From: Nymphaea colorata
Lineage: Eukaryota; Streptophyta; Magnoliopsida; Nymphaeales; Nymphaeaceae
Assembly (NCBI RefSeq): GCF_008831285.2
Contig: NC_045147.1
Span: 18,888,854-18,952,853 of the forward strand
Direction: 5' to 3'
DNA: 64,000 bases
The notes under the pieces were generated by a model, which was given only the letters and a program-made list of their open reading frames with translations, did not search any database and was not told the DNA's origin. The number at the start of each line of letters is the position of its first letter. Positions within the stretch are counted from its first letter, which is position 1. The position numbers and the translations under genes were made by a program. Positions 50,356-62,200 of the stretch are shown here, in pieces.

Positions 50356-53300
50356 ATGGCGCCGGTGCAGCAGGAAGGGAAGTTGGTGGCCCCGCTGCTG
50401 CCGAGGGCGGCGGACGACGGAGCGGCGACCTGCTCCGGGAGACGCGTTGATGGCGAAGGCGCGTCGTTTCAGGGAGCGGTGCTTAACCTGTCGACCACCA
50501 TCATCGGGGCGGGGATCATGTCCATCCCGGCCACCGTCAAGGTGCTCGGGGTTGTTCCCGCCATGCTCGTCATCCTCGTCGTCGCCTTCCTGTCCGACGT
50601 CTCCATCGAGTTCCTGCTCCGCTTCACCGATGCCGGCACATCCACCTCATACTCCGGCGTCATGTCCGAGTCCTTCGGTCGCCTCGGCCGCCTGATCCTG
50701 CAGATGTGCGTCGCCATAACCACCATGGGAACCACGACAGTTTACCTCATCATAATCGGTATCTTCCGCCCCTCTTTTACTGTTTACTGACTCTCCCTCT
50801 AGCTCTCTCTCTCTCTTCATTTATATCTTATATTATAACTATATATATTATATTATTGTATAACTCCACTGTGGATCTCTCTCTCTCCTCCAAGTGGTTG
50901 GCGCCATTTTAGGCATTACACAACCTGACCTAATTAGTTAAATAGATGCACTTAGGTTAATTATTGTTGAGACACCTTCGTATTTTGTAAGAGGTGAAAG
51001 ATATTTAATAGCTTCCATTGCAACATTGCATGAAAGTATGAATGGAAGAAATTCAAATTTGTGCACCAAACTAATTTGATTTAAAGTATACTTCAGTTCT
51101 TAGCAATAGCATTGAAAGCACATCTACTACGATTGAGATTAGACAAAATAAATCCACTAGTTAACTATGCCTCTCTTGGGCATAAGATATATATATATAT
51201 ATACTAAAAGGCCAGTCACCATTCAAATTTTTTTTCTCTCTCTCACACACACATACACACATTTATATATATATACAAACACACATACACACATTTATAT
51301 ATATATACAAGGCCACAGCTAGTGTCACTTTGGTCAACGCCCAGTCAGACAGCATGTGATTTGATATTGCTAAAGAGCTGAAGGCGAGATACTGATTGGG
51401 ATTTTTGAGTGTAGAACCGCCTTCAAGGTCCATGAAAGTTTCCCATTTGAAAAATTGAGATAAGCTGGCCACAGGGCTAGGAGTAACCTTTCTGCAACTA
51501 GAGCCAAACTGAGCTGAACATAAAGGGACTAATTCCCAGAATTCTTCAGGCGAAGAAAGGAAAAAGCCAAAATGTTTAGTTCCAGAGAGTTTCTTGTGAC
51601 AACATTCACTAGAAATTAATTGTGCATTTACATTTACATTTTTTATTTTGAATTTTCATGGAATTGCTTTTCAGGTGATGTGCTATCGGGGTGTATGAGC
51701 GAGGGCTCGGTGAATGTGGGTCTGCTGCAGGAGTGGTTCGGGACACGTTGGTGGAACACCAGAGAGTGGGCCTTGCTTTTCACCTGTCTTTTGATTCTCC
51801 TTCCCCTCGTTTCTTTTAGGAGAGTAGGTAAAAACCAGCCACACGCCTTTCCCTTTCATCTTTTGCTTCCCTTTTATTTTTCAACTTTATATTGTTGTTC
51901 TGTTCGAGACTGAGTCGGAATTCAATGTGTATATACTGTGGAGAGAGAGAGAGAGAGAGTGCCGATAATTTTTACAGTGCTGTAAATATCGGTTACACGC
52001 TTAGTGTCGGCCTCCCCTGCAACAAGGCAAGGGCTGGTTCGGGCTCTTTCAATTATGGGCTGAATCGGACTCTTTCAGTGCAGGTCATATCGGCCTGTGT
52101 TGTCAGATTCAACCTCCTATAGGCCGATGTTCCAATAAAAGATTAATAATTATAAAAAATAATTGTTTATTTAAAAATGAGGTTTTAGGGAAGACAATCC
52201 TATGTGTATCGACCGACCCAGCATATCATTCAAGTTTCAGACACAAGTTGCCACCAACGCCTTAATTCACAGTAGAGTTCTGAAATTTGTGGTTCTCTAA
52301 AGTGCAGTTTGCTAAAACCATAAATTTAAGATGACCACATTTTAAAATCCGACCCTTGAACCTAATACATTGATGCTTGTTATCCCGTAACACCGACCAT
52401 GCTCGATGACTTTTGTAATTCAAAAACGAGTTTCTGCTTCTGGTCGATTAAAGGGTGAAAATCAGTGCGTCTAGGAGGGGCTTCATGTCCTTCACAATTT
52501 TTGGGAAGGGCCGTTTCATTATATTTTTTTCTAATCTTTTAGAGGTCATAAGGGCCTTTAGTCTTTTACTTAATATGATTTTGAAATTTTTGAACCAGAC
52601 AAGGCGTCGGTGCGTGGCCGATCAATGGCTGTGCAGCTGAAACTTTGTCTCTGTCCATCTGGCGTTCATGTCAAGCCTGCTAGGCACCATTTGGGTCAAG
52701 TTTGATTTTGCATGTCCATTGCTAAAGCATGCATCTTTGAATTTGTTACCGTTCTTAGGCTTTAGACCTCGATTCATTTCATTATTAGGTGGGGAAGGAA
52801 CCCATTTTTCATGCATGAGAACTCTGGAACCAGTGTCCCGAAAGGTGTGAGGTACAGACTGGATTGAGTCTCAATTCTGTAATTCTATGGACTGAATTCT
52901 ATAGTGCTGTTCAACTCTGAGATTCTACAGTGAAACTGATTAAGTGTTCATGCCTTGAACATTAATGGCCATGTTCCCGTGCCCAAAACGGCGATCGTGT
53001 TCCACTGGACTATGCTTTAAAGTAGGGCCAAGTGAAAAAAAAGGGTTTCTAATGTTGCACATGTTTGGTAAGTGGAAAAATGTTTGGACCTTGCAGTGGG
53101 CAGGATATACAAGACACACCAAGTTCGCATATTCATCTCTTTCTGGAGAATTGCTTTTTGTTGGCACTTCAAAAGAATTAAAATCTTTCTAAGATATCAT
53201 ATTCGATGGTGTTCAAGATGATAAGATTTGGCTAGAAATTATTGCTGGCACTTCAAATTAATGAGTATCTTTCTGATATGTTTCATTTGCTTTGGAGTTT

Positions 53301-53687
53301 GGATCTCAAGGACTTGTTCCGTTCATAACATTTCACTGCTAGCTATAAAAGTTTTCTGCCTGTTGTTCTTTGTCTGTTCAAATGAACCTTCAATGCATTA
53401 CGATAGGTAATTTCTTTGTGAATTTGTGGTCGCAGCTGCTTCTTGTCATGATCTAAACAAATCGACTTTATATATGTTTGGCAGATTCTCTGAAGTTTAG
53501 TTCGGGGTTATCAGTGCTTCTAGCAGTAGTCTTTGTGTTCGCAAGCGCAGCAATGGCCCTAATGGCTCTGTTCACAGGGAGGACAGAGAAGCCGAGTCTG
53601 TTTCCTAAGATCACAGACCGATCCTCCGTTTTTAAGCTGTTCACCACCATGCCTGTTCTTGTTAGTGCCTTCACTTGCCATTTCAAT

Positions 53688-53745
<58 letters not shown>

Positions 53746-54692
53746 TGTGTGTTGTGTGTGTGTGTGTTGTGTGTGCGTGCGTGTGTGTGTGTTTGTGTGA
53801 AGACATTCAATCTTAGGCAAGAACATTTTAACAGAACTCTAAACTTAAATGCCGCATGGCTGATGTGTTAAATGACTGACAGTAGAAATTGTTGGACTTA
53901 GTGTGCCAATTTTTGTTTGTGCAGTTCATCACATAAAGATCGAACTGAGAAAGCCATCGCAGATGAACGCCGTAGCACGCTCATCACTTCTTCTATGCAC
54001 AATCATTTACGGAGCCACCGGATTCTTTGGCTACCTTCTCTTTGGAGAAGAAACTATGGGAGACATTCTCTCCAACTTCAATGCCGACTCCGATTCGTCG
54101 CCGCTGTCCGTATTGCTCAAGGATGTTGTCAGGTTGAGCTATGCAGTCCATCTGATGCTGGTGTTTCCCCTCCTGAACTTCTCTCTGAGGATCAACGTTG
54201 ACGAACTCCTCTTCGTCAAGGTGAAGAAGCCTCTTGCCCTTGACACGAGGCGTTTTGGAATCATCACGGTCTCTCTGCTTGCCTCCATATACTTGATAGC
54301 TATATCCATACCCACCATATGGATTGTTTTCCAATTTATCGGCTCAACGACGGCGGTCTCCATCGCTTTCATCTTCCCTGGTGCAATCGTTCTGAGGTAT
54401 GAAGCTATTAACAGTTAATTTTTAGTGACTACCCTCTTGAGGCCAGATATATATATCAGTTAGTGCTTGGTCCCAGTATTTGATCTGCGTCTTCCGTCCT
54501 TAGTTACCATAGTATACTCATCGGCGCTTCCGACTATGTTTTCTTTTTCTATTCATTAGGGACGTCAATACCATATCAAGAAGAAGAGATATGATGTTGG
54601 CAACCACCATGATCGTTGTTGCTGCAATCTCCAGTATCATCGCCATAACAAGCAATGTGATGGATTTCACAAAAAAAGTTGATGCCATCTGA
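50356..54692 (+). CDS. AVT6: Amino acid transporter, AVT6 type (SLC38/AAAP family)
   Basis: A multi-pass amino acid carrier. Characterised AVT6 proteins export amino acids from the vacuole; the location here is inferred from family. Exons are 50356-50758, 51675-51827, 53485-53688, 53925-54396 and 54560-54692, with TGA stop. Phases join, giving 454 aa, normal for the family. A short polar N-terminus (about 33 aa) precedes the hallmark first helix, NLSTTIIGAGIMSIPATVK. About eleven hydrophobic segments follow, including TTVYLIIIGDVLSG, LLFTCLLILLPLVSF, LLAVVFVFASAAMALMALF, the CHFNVHHI core, GYLLFGEET and a final IVVAAISSIIAITSNVMDF. The start ATG is the first in frame after a GA-rich leader. 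The donor of intron 3 is the first dinucleotide of a long CT/GT microsatellite. The exact AVT6 subclass (A-E) cannot be assigned here. Confidence 0.93.
51240..51311. repeat. Tandem CA/TA-rich repeat in AVT6 intron 1
   Basis: A unit of about 31 bp (ACACACATACACACATTTAT then TATA) occurs twice in succession. An (AT)n run also lies at 51188-51203. The rest of intron 1 (50759-51674) shows nothing else recognisable. Confidence 0.75.
51828..53484. other. AVT6 intron 2
   Basis: 1.66-kb AT-rich intron with a short (GA)n run at 51940-51960. Around 51990-52130 there are repeated TCGGCC/GGCTGAATCGG-type motifs, possibly an old transposon remnant. No coding content supported. Confidence 0.5.
53690..53800. 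repeat. (CT)n(GT)n microsatellite starting at the AVT6 intron 3 donor
   Basis: About 19 CT units are followed by interrupted GT units. The intron's GT (53689-53690) is immediately joined to the CT run, so donor positions +3 onward are microsatellite. It fills nearly half of the 236-bp intron. Confidence 0.95.
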
Positions 54693-55018
54693 GAGGAATA
54701 GTCTTCTGATCATGTCCTGATAGATTTGAGAAGGCAATGTTGATAAAGAGGAACAAATAGGCTTTTATTATGTCTGGTACAAGGAAACTTCTTCTTCAGT
54801 TCGGAATTCAAAATTGGCGCAAAAGTTGGTGTTCATATTCAATTCGAGATTCAACATAAAGCTGGAGCTGAGAGGGAAGCTTCACTGACGCCTGCCCCAT
54901 TGTATTCCTTTTTCTCTTTCCCCTGTTGTAAGTAAATGCAGATAGAGCAGTTTCTACAAAATTAGATCTCATTTTCGTTGAAGGTGAAAATGTATTGTGA
55001 CCTTCAACATGGTGTATA

Positions 55019-55024
55019 AATAAA
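55019..55024 (+). terminator. Possible polyadenylation signal of AVT6
   Basis: AATAAA lies about 330 bases after the stop codon in an AT-rich stretch. Candidate only. Confidence 0.35.
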
Positions 55025-56099
55025 TGTTTGAAGTTGCCCAAGAAGTTCTATTTCCATGACTAAGTCTTGTGCCATGGAAAAGTGATCTGCAAAAGTGACC
55101 TGATCTTGTCCTATGAAAAGATGGTCCCTTGACGTTGTCTCCTTTTCCTTGTTTGGGAGCTGATGGGGATCATATCGTCAAAGTGAGTCATAAATAAGGA
55201 CTGCATAAATTAATGGCTGACAGATGAACATCTAGTTTCTGGCCTTCTGAAGGATAAGAAAATTTTCATTAGATTACAGCTGAAGCCAATTAACTCGTAC
55301 AAAAGAAAACGAATTGTAGAACTGATTCACTAAGGTGTTTGATGATTTGGGATTTTGATTCAAGAATAAAAATTTCAGAATCATAATTCCTCCTCAAACT
55401 GAAATGGAACCAAAATTTTCAGGTTTTAGTTTCTTAATTGAAAAACAAAAATACGTTGTTTTTTTAATAATTTTAATTTCTTAAAAATTGAACATTTGAT
55501 TCTAAAATTCCTTGATTCTGGATATATGAAACGCCTTTAATACAACATGAGCATTAAGAAACTGGTGAACAATAGCTATGCCTCCATTTGGTTAGAACAA
55601 TGAAGAGTTCCATCACAACTTGTTCCAAGAGTGTTTATTTGTAAATGGTTACATCAAATCCTGCAGTTGTTATAAAATTAATTCATTTTATTGTGAAACC
55701 CATATGAGACAACGAGAGATAGTTATCTCCTCTTTTTGTCAGTTGCATTTGATGAGAGAAGTTAAAGCTCCAAAGGGTATTAATTGCAGCAGTAATAAAT
55801 AGTTTACGTGCAATTGCATTCAACATTTACACCTTCAATTTGGAGAAATTGAACTTGACAAATAGGAGTATCATATCCTTCAATTAAAGATATATCTGTC
55901 GTATCACTTTTACTTAGTTGATTAACCATGAGGCTAAAATCCTGTTGAATCTTGATCCTTCCAAAATACTACTCGCGCATCCATATAAACTGATTAAGTG
56001 TAAATTTTTAGGTTTTGACCCATCAAGGTCAAATCCATATGGTTAAAATTCTGAAAAAACTAAAAAAATTAAAGAATTAGTTTATAGAGTATGTCTCAC

Positions 56100-56279
56100 C
56101 AGGGGCCGAGCCAGAAAATTTTCATGAGGCAGGCCAAATTAAAGTTTCTAAATTTTCATATCATTTTTCAAAAATTTTATATAAAACAAATAAAATTTTC
56201 TAAAATTTACATGTAATTTTTTTTTTCAAATTTGAGGTGGGGCCAGGGCCCATGCGGGGCCCCCTTGGCTCTGCCCCTA
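56100..56279. mobile_element. Small inverted-repeat (MITE-like) element, CAGGGGC family
   Basis: The left end CAGGGGCCGAGCCAG and the inverse of the right end (TAGGGGCAGAGCCAA) match at 12 of 15. The flanking 8-mers TGTCTCAC and TGCCGAAC agree at 5 of 8, a possible worn hAT-type duplication. The centre is AT-rich and the flanks GC-rich, like the widespread plant elements with AGGGGCGGAGCCA ends. It is 180 bp and non-coding. Confidence 0.7.
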
Positions 56280-58944
56280 TGCCGAACGATTGTGCAATTG
56301 CATTGCCTGACTCTCTCTCTCTCTCCAGTGTTAAAAAGATAAAGTTCTCATTGAAACAAAGTGTAGTAACAACAAAGCACTAATTATTCTTGGCTTAATG
56401 TAGTGCTAACTGTGTTCCCAACGGAAGTAGTTGATAGCCTTTTTCTAGACCCACCAACGCTTTAAAGGTTTGGCTGTGATCATGAAGTCACTATTTAATG
56501 AAGTGCAGTGGTGAAATTAAGTCAAGAGATTGTAAATGATGAAGGCTCGAGAAAGCATGCAATAAAACAATGAGAGCAGCAACGTCAGAAAAGCACTGAA
56601 CCGATGGTCTCTCTCTCTCTCTCCCTTCTAAATACATAATTACTGTAAGCTACCAACCATAGTTAAACTAACAAAAATGATTAAATTGTCCTGATTATAG
56701 AGATATTATTGGCCATAAGACATGCGCATATCCACATATTGAACGAGAACACCTGCTCATTCATTTTGTGTATGTATGATTAAATAAATTAATATGAGAA
56801 ATATAAAGAAATCATTATCCCTAAGCTATGAAACTGATAGACTGCGCAGTGAGGGGAAACCAAGGGGTGGAAACGAAAGAGATGTGTACCAAGAGGTGTG
56901 TATCAAAAGGTACACGCCAAGAATTGTATACCAATGGATACATGCCAAAGAGTATGACCAAGAGATCTGCACACATCTATCTACTTATGCCCAGCACTTC
57001 TATGAATTCTAACAGTCCATAGAGAGTAAGACAGATCAGAAGATTTGGTCCCCGGCCTTGAAGAAAACCTGCAAAAATCTTTAAAATCACCATTTGGTTT
57101 TCTATTTTATATACGTCTCTTTCGTTTTTTGCTTTGCGTGTTTTACTCTTGCAGTTAGTGCATCGATGAGATCCTGGAAAAACCGCAAGTTTCAACAAGT
57201 TAAACTAATGAAAAGGATTGAATTGTCCTGATTATAGAGATATTATTGCATCATGGATGAAATTATCAAACAACAATACGAATGAATCTATCAATTGCCT
57301 ACAAGTCACAGACGGACTCGAAAAACCATATATCCCGCCAAAACGGAGAGGGAATGTGTAGCTTAGAGCAAACAAAACAAGACGAGGGCTTGCCGATCTT
57401 CGTTGGACCCACCGTCGGAAACGGACATGTCTTGCTGCCGAGCATTACTGCATGTTTATCTTCGGGAAAGAACTCTCTCACTTTTTGCAGTTACGAAGAA
57501 AGAACAATGATCTCACCATGGACCCCCAAGGAAGGGCGAAGAAGAAAACTCCATGTTGCTTAATTCATAACCATCCTTATTTTGTAGCCCCGAGTCATGC
57601 CATTATTTTGTGATCAAGGTAAGGACTTGGGATCTTTTCATTTCTAGAACAAATTAAGACTCATTAAGTTCCAACCATCAACACTAAATTTCAATATTTT
57701 ATCCCAAACTGTGAGAAATTTCCACTAGAGATATAACTATCCCCATGATATGTTCACAAGCATCGATGGTTTTATTCATGGATCCTAACCTGATTCAGCA
57801 TCAAGGACAACATTTGTCAGTCTCTTCTGCAACTGAAGGTAACCAATGGAGAAGGGCGCAACACATTTCGCGTCTTTCCTCATTTGATGGCCATAGCCAG
57901 ATCTCAAATCACCCTGTGGAATCATTCGCAGGATAATCATGGATGGTCGGAGAAAATCAGCCACCAACTGCCTCTGCAGGAAACAATTGTATATTGTAAC
58001 AGTAACATCTGTAGCAGTAACGATAAAATTTAAGCAGAAGAGACCGCGATGGTGCTGACATATATGAACTCGATAAAATAATACAAATAAATCTCGATAC
58101 GGACGTGAGGGCAGTGCCTTTACAGCACTGTTCAGCGGCGTGATACTGGAGATTAGGTGCTGGTTTTGCTTCTCTCTTACAGGTAGGTTGGTACTGTTGG
58201 TTACTTGAGATGAGGACGAACAACCAACCACTGCATCACGAAGGATCCAAGCTAGAATTCAACATCAAAGTACTACAACTTTAGAAACTGAAGTGGAGAA
58301 AGTTAGAATATTTCTATATTTTGATTGTTGAAAGGAGAAAAATTTGGTAATTAATATACAATGAGGAGAACAAGATAAACAACAATAGCAATTTTCCTAG
58401 CATCCATTAACAACCATATCTAATCTAATGCTGGAAAGCTGCAAGTTCCCAGAAATTTGAGCTAAAAAACTAGTTCGATTGACTGTCTTGCAGATTGAGA
58501 AGGGGTAATCTTCAGAAATGCTTCTCCTTCATCATAGGTGTAAGACAAGGAAGAACCCTTCTGTCACGGACCCTTTAGGCTCCTTGGATTGGGATGTCCT
58601 ATCCACTTCTTGGCATTCCTCGTAAACCACAAACACACAATTGGGTTCTAATTTCTTGCCTTCTTCAACTGCAACAGCATGCTGATCAACGATCTAGCCG
58701 ATTCCAAACTGGCCGCAGCTAATCTGCAAGAGTAATATGAGGTGAATGGAAGGATTTGCACAACCTTCAACCGAAAATACTTTTTGTTTAATCGTTCTTC
58801 CAGAAAACTCTTACCTTTTCTAGTATATGGTGATAAAACTCCGAACTGCAAAGATGTTCAGAAGTCCAGCAGGAATAATACTTACAAAGCTACGAGAGAG
58901 TGAGCGAGCTACGATCTTTGCTTACATGTAACGGCTGAGAATTG

Positions 58945-59053
58945 AGGTGGGAGGACCATGATGGAAAAGATGGGCACATGAAGAGCCAACAAAAGCTACT
59001 TCTTTGAGATGGCAATGCACGTGCCCTGCTTCTCCATCGTGCACCTCCCACCT
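58945..59053 (-). ncRNA. MIR164: microRNA precursor MIR164
   Basis: Mature miR164 is read on the minus strand from 59036 to 59016, 21 nt beginning TGGAGAAGCAGGGCACG and ending TGCA, the same as the miR164a/b form as I know it. The star arm (58980-58960) begins CATGTGCCC and ends TTTTCCATC. The arms pair with only a few mismatches, and the loop region (58981-59015) folds further. The stem extends outward: AGGTGGGAGG at one base is mirrored by CCTCCCACCT at the other. miR164 cuts mRNAs of NAC factors of the NAM/CUC and ORE1 groups, shaping organ boundaries, root branching and ageing. It converges with AVT6. A TATA-like box lies about 165 bp upstream of the mature sequence. Confidence 0.96.
59016..59036 (-). 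ncRNA. miR164: Mature miR164 (21 nt, 5' arm)
   Basis: Begins with U as AGO1-loaded plant miRNAs do, and lies on the 5' arm of the foldback. It agrees at all 21 positions with the conserved miR164a/b sequence known to me. Confidence 0.95.
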
Positions 59054-59200
59054 TAGAAGCACAAGAACACGACCGCCATTGCTGCTTCTCCTGCAGCAAC
59101 TAAGCATCTCTTTCGCGACACTTGCTTATGATAGGCTTCTCAAGAGAGATTGAGGTGTTTTTTCAGATTGGTGAGCTGTAACAAGATGTCACCATTTGCC

Positions 59201-59210
59201 TCATAAATAG
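59201..59210 (-). promoter_or_regulatory. Possible TATA box of pri-miR164
   Basis: CTATTTATGA on the minus strand would place transcription start near 59175, about 120 bases before the hairpin, a usual distance for plant MIR genes. The motif is weak. Confidence 0.4.
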
Positions 59211-62200
59211 AACAGAAGGAAGAGGACGCAGTCGATAGAGATGGGTGGTTTTTACCTTTGGTATGCAAGGATTGGTGAATGACATTAAGAATAAAGGATA
59301 TGAATTTTACCACTATTTTCCTATTGCGGGCTTTATTTCAATCATGCAGTAGATCGGTTATATTTATCCAAGCTCCGGTAGGAATTATTGGTTCCAAAAA
59401 TTAAATGCCCTCGACTGATAGAAAAAATTCACACACTTAAAGTCTTGGTCCCCACCTTGAACAGCAAAAAATTCAAAGGTAAAACAGTTCCAAAGTTAAA
59501 TTGCCCTTACAACATGTTTCACGCAAGTCAAACATTTTGGTAGAATGCCTCTAGAAAATGTGCATGACAAAGAACGATTTCCCTCTCGATTCCTTTAGAT
59601 ACTGTTGCATCTATCATGATAAAAAAATTGACTACCATGCTTCACCCCTCAGTAATTCCATGGTTGTTAATTCGGTAGAGACATTCCATGGAGGGACACC
59701 AAGCTTAAGAATATGTTCTCAACTATACCATCTGTTGAGGTCTAGGAAGCACTTGCATGGTACGTCATACTGCTGCTGCCACTGCACCGACAGATTAGAT
59801 CCATCCATCACTTTTACTGTGAAAGGAAAATAAAACAATCGAAGAACCTGAATTAGAGAATAGAGATAGATAAACAACACGTTCATGCAAGGGGGGAAGT
59901 TGTGCTCTTTCTTTCTTTTTCGTTTATGATGTAAACGGAAGAAGCAATATGCGACAGATATCGAAGCGAATCTCATACGATTATGACAAGATAATGATGG
60001 ATGAGACCATTTTTTTGGCCTTCTGAAAAGAGAGGCACACCCCAAATATTGAACTCCTCAACTGAAAATCTTCCTTTGGATTCTAGTAGCTAACATCTCA
60101 AATATTGTTGCAGTAATTGCTAGCACCAGCGAGGCAGATGAACCTCTCCAAGCTTTCTTTAGAAGTAAATCACATAACTAAATGTCATTGCAGTGACCCC
60201 AAACAGCCCAGTCTTGCTTAAACCCCTGGAAAAATGGGCAAAAGTATTGATCATGTGGAGAATGGAGAAGATGGGCTGCCCTAAAACTCAGGCAAAAGGT
60301 CAAGTTATAACTGTATGTGGAAAATAGTAACCACAGAACATGCAAGGCCCTACAGCCACACAACTCACTGATGGTGGATTCGAAGGACAGTGTGATAACA
60401 CCAGAGAAAGGAGACCCCACAGTTAGGTGTAGGCACAACTGTAAGGGCAACTCCGGCGCCTTGTTGGGTAGCTGTTGTGGGGACGCCCTTGTCACTTTCA
60501 CGTTGAGAAGAGTGAAGGGGAAGGTGGGGTTCCTCCACCTATAGCTCATTGGCATGTGCTTAATGCTTGAGCCCACTTCTTTGTCTTAATCTCTTGCCTT
60601 TTGATTCTTTTTGGGTTGTAAGAGGACGAGGACTAGGAGTCTGCAGCCCCTTGATCTTAGCTTCTATGTAATAATACGAGGGCCGGACAGGCACAATTGT
60701 AAGGATACTCGGGAGTTTGTTGGGGTCTGACTCATGTAGGCATGGCCGGCTGCCAATTCCCACTGACTTCTCTCCTTTTACTGGGGCCCTGATTGTCAGG
60801 CTGGTACCCACTTACCATTTCCTGTCGCCGGATTTACCGGAAAAGGGATCTAGTAAATGAATCAGGTACTTTTTCTTCCCTGTATAAATACTCTGTAGTT
60901 GGGGTCCCCTATCATCAGGACCAAGTATAATCTGTCTTATTCGTGTGATGTGCATGATCATACTAATATTTACATTGTCCTTCGACTCTAAGTGAAAAGT
61001 TCAGTAACTCAGAGTGATCTGGATGAATTGTTTTCGCTAACTTTTTGGGTTGAAACGATCGATCGATTTCACATGCTATGAAACAACAGCTTTAACTGGG
61101 CGGCACTTGGAGTTACCTTTGAAAGCTAAGTCTGTTTTACAAAAAAAGAGAGAATCCAAAAAGTAGGTGTCCAGAACTACCACTCTGAATTTTGCTTTTG
61201 ATTTTAGTTCCCAGCAATGTATTTGGCATATTCTTTGTCAAGTTGATGAGGCCCAGTTTAAAATTGCAGTGGAGCTCAGTTTTGGCACTCGCTTTTGCAT
61301 GCTCAACTTTAGAGGAATAGGGCCACAAGATCCCAAGAACGGGTCCATCGCATCTCAGAAGGGGTCCAGTCAGTAGGCGAGCTACAAACTTTTCTGCTCA
61401 GAGGCACTAGTACATAGTAAGTTAAGTTTAAACCCTGGAGTACATAGTAAAATATTTAGAAGCACTAATATATGATCAATCAGATTGTAAGGTCTGTGTG
61501 GGCGACTGCCCACATAAGCCCATATGTGGCTCTACCATTGGATCGAGTGCTAGGCATAGCTAGGGTGCTTGACCCACTACCAGATTCGCTCCCTATTGAG
61601 TTTGACAGGAGCCCTGGGCTAGGCTTCCTACTTAACTACAAGCTAAAAAATTGTGATACCCATCACTTTATATGATCTGCGGAATTATATTTCTAAAAGG
61701 ATCTATGATTTCTACCGTCCATGTTGGTTGGCCCCGCCACTTACGTTGAAAATGGTGTGACAAAACTATGGCACTGTCTGGAAAGAGCAAGTCGCAGGCA
61801 ATGAGAAATGAGACATGCACTATTTATTAACAGGGTGTCATACTGGCAACGAGAAATGCATCACCATATTTGCGGAAGCATATTTAAAGGCCATCTTAAA
61901 TTGGTAATGTTTGATGACGCAGTGCTTTGATGTGGTTTCATTGTCTTGTCGACAGAGGGCAGGAAAGGGATCGGATCATCACTTGTACTGCTCTGCCTAA
62001 TTTATTTTGAAAGCCAGAATAAGCTTTCGAAACTACTCTTGCCCCCATTGCAACTGGTCCAATTAAAAAATTATATATTTTTCCACTTGTGCTCTTTACA
62101 TATGGTGCTAGTTCCTTGGATCCTCTTATTCGTTGAATTTTTCATCGTTGAGAACAATCCTATTTACACCTCCAAGAAAAAGTAGTATAAGAACTTTCCT

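Larger units (their letters stand above)
54693..58944. other. Intergenic region AVT6-MIR164
   Basis: It starts with the AVT6 3' UTR. One MITE-like element lies at 56100-56279, with short (CT)n runs near 56312 and 56610. The remainder is AT-rich. Short ORFs at 57282-57563 and 57745-57936 have no domain and no supporting splice context, so I do not call them genes. Confidence 0.5.

Noticed and set aside
53468-53816. Two 112-aa ORFs with His-Thr or Ser-Leu/Cys-Val repeats
   Set aside because: Created by the CT/GT microsatellite. The real exon ends at 53688.
58922-59107. ATG-led 61-aa minus-strand ORF covering the MIR164 hairpin
   Set aside because: Its sequence is explained by the foldback itself and shows no protein domain. 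An encoded peptide is possible but unsupported.
60178-60811. Adjacent minus-strand ORFs of 132 and 83 aa
   Set aside because: No recognisable domains or splice logic, and they overlap repeat-like motifs.
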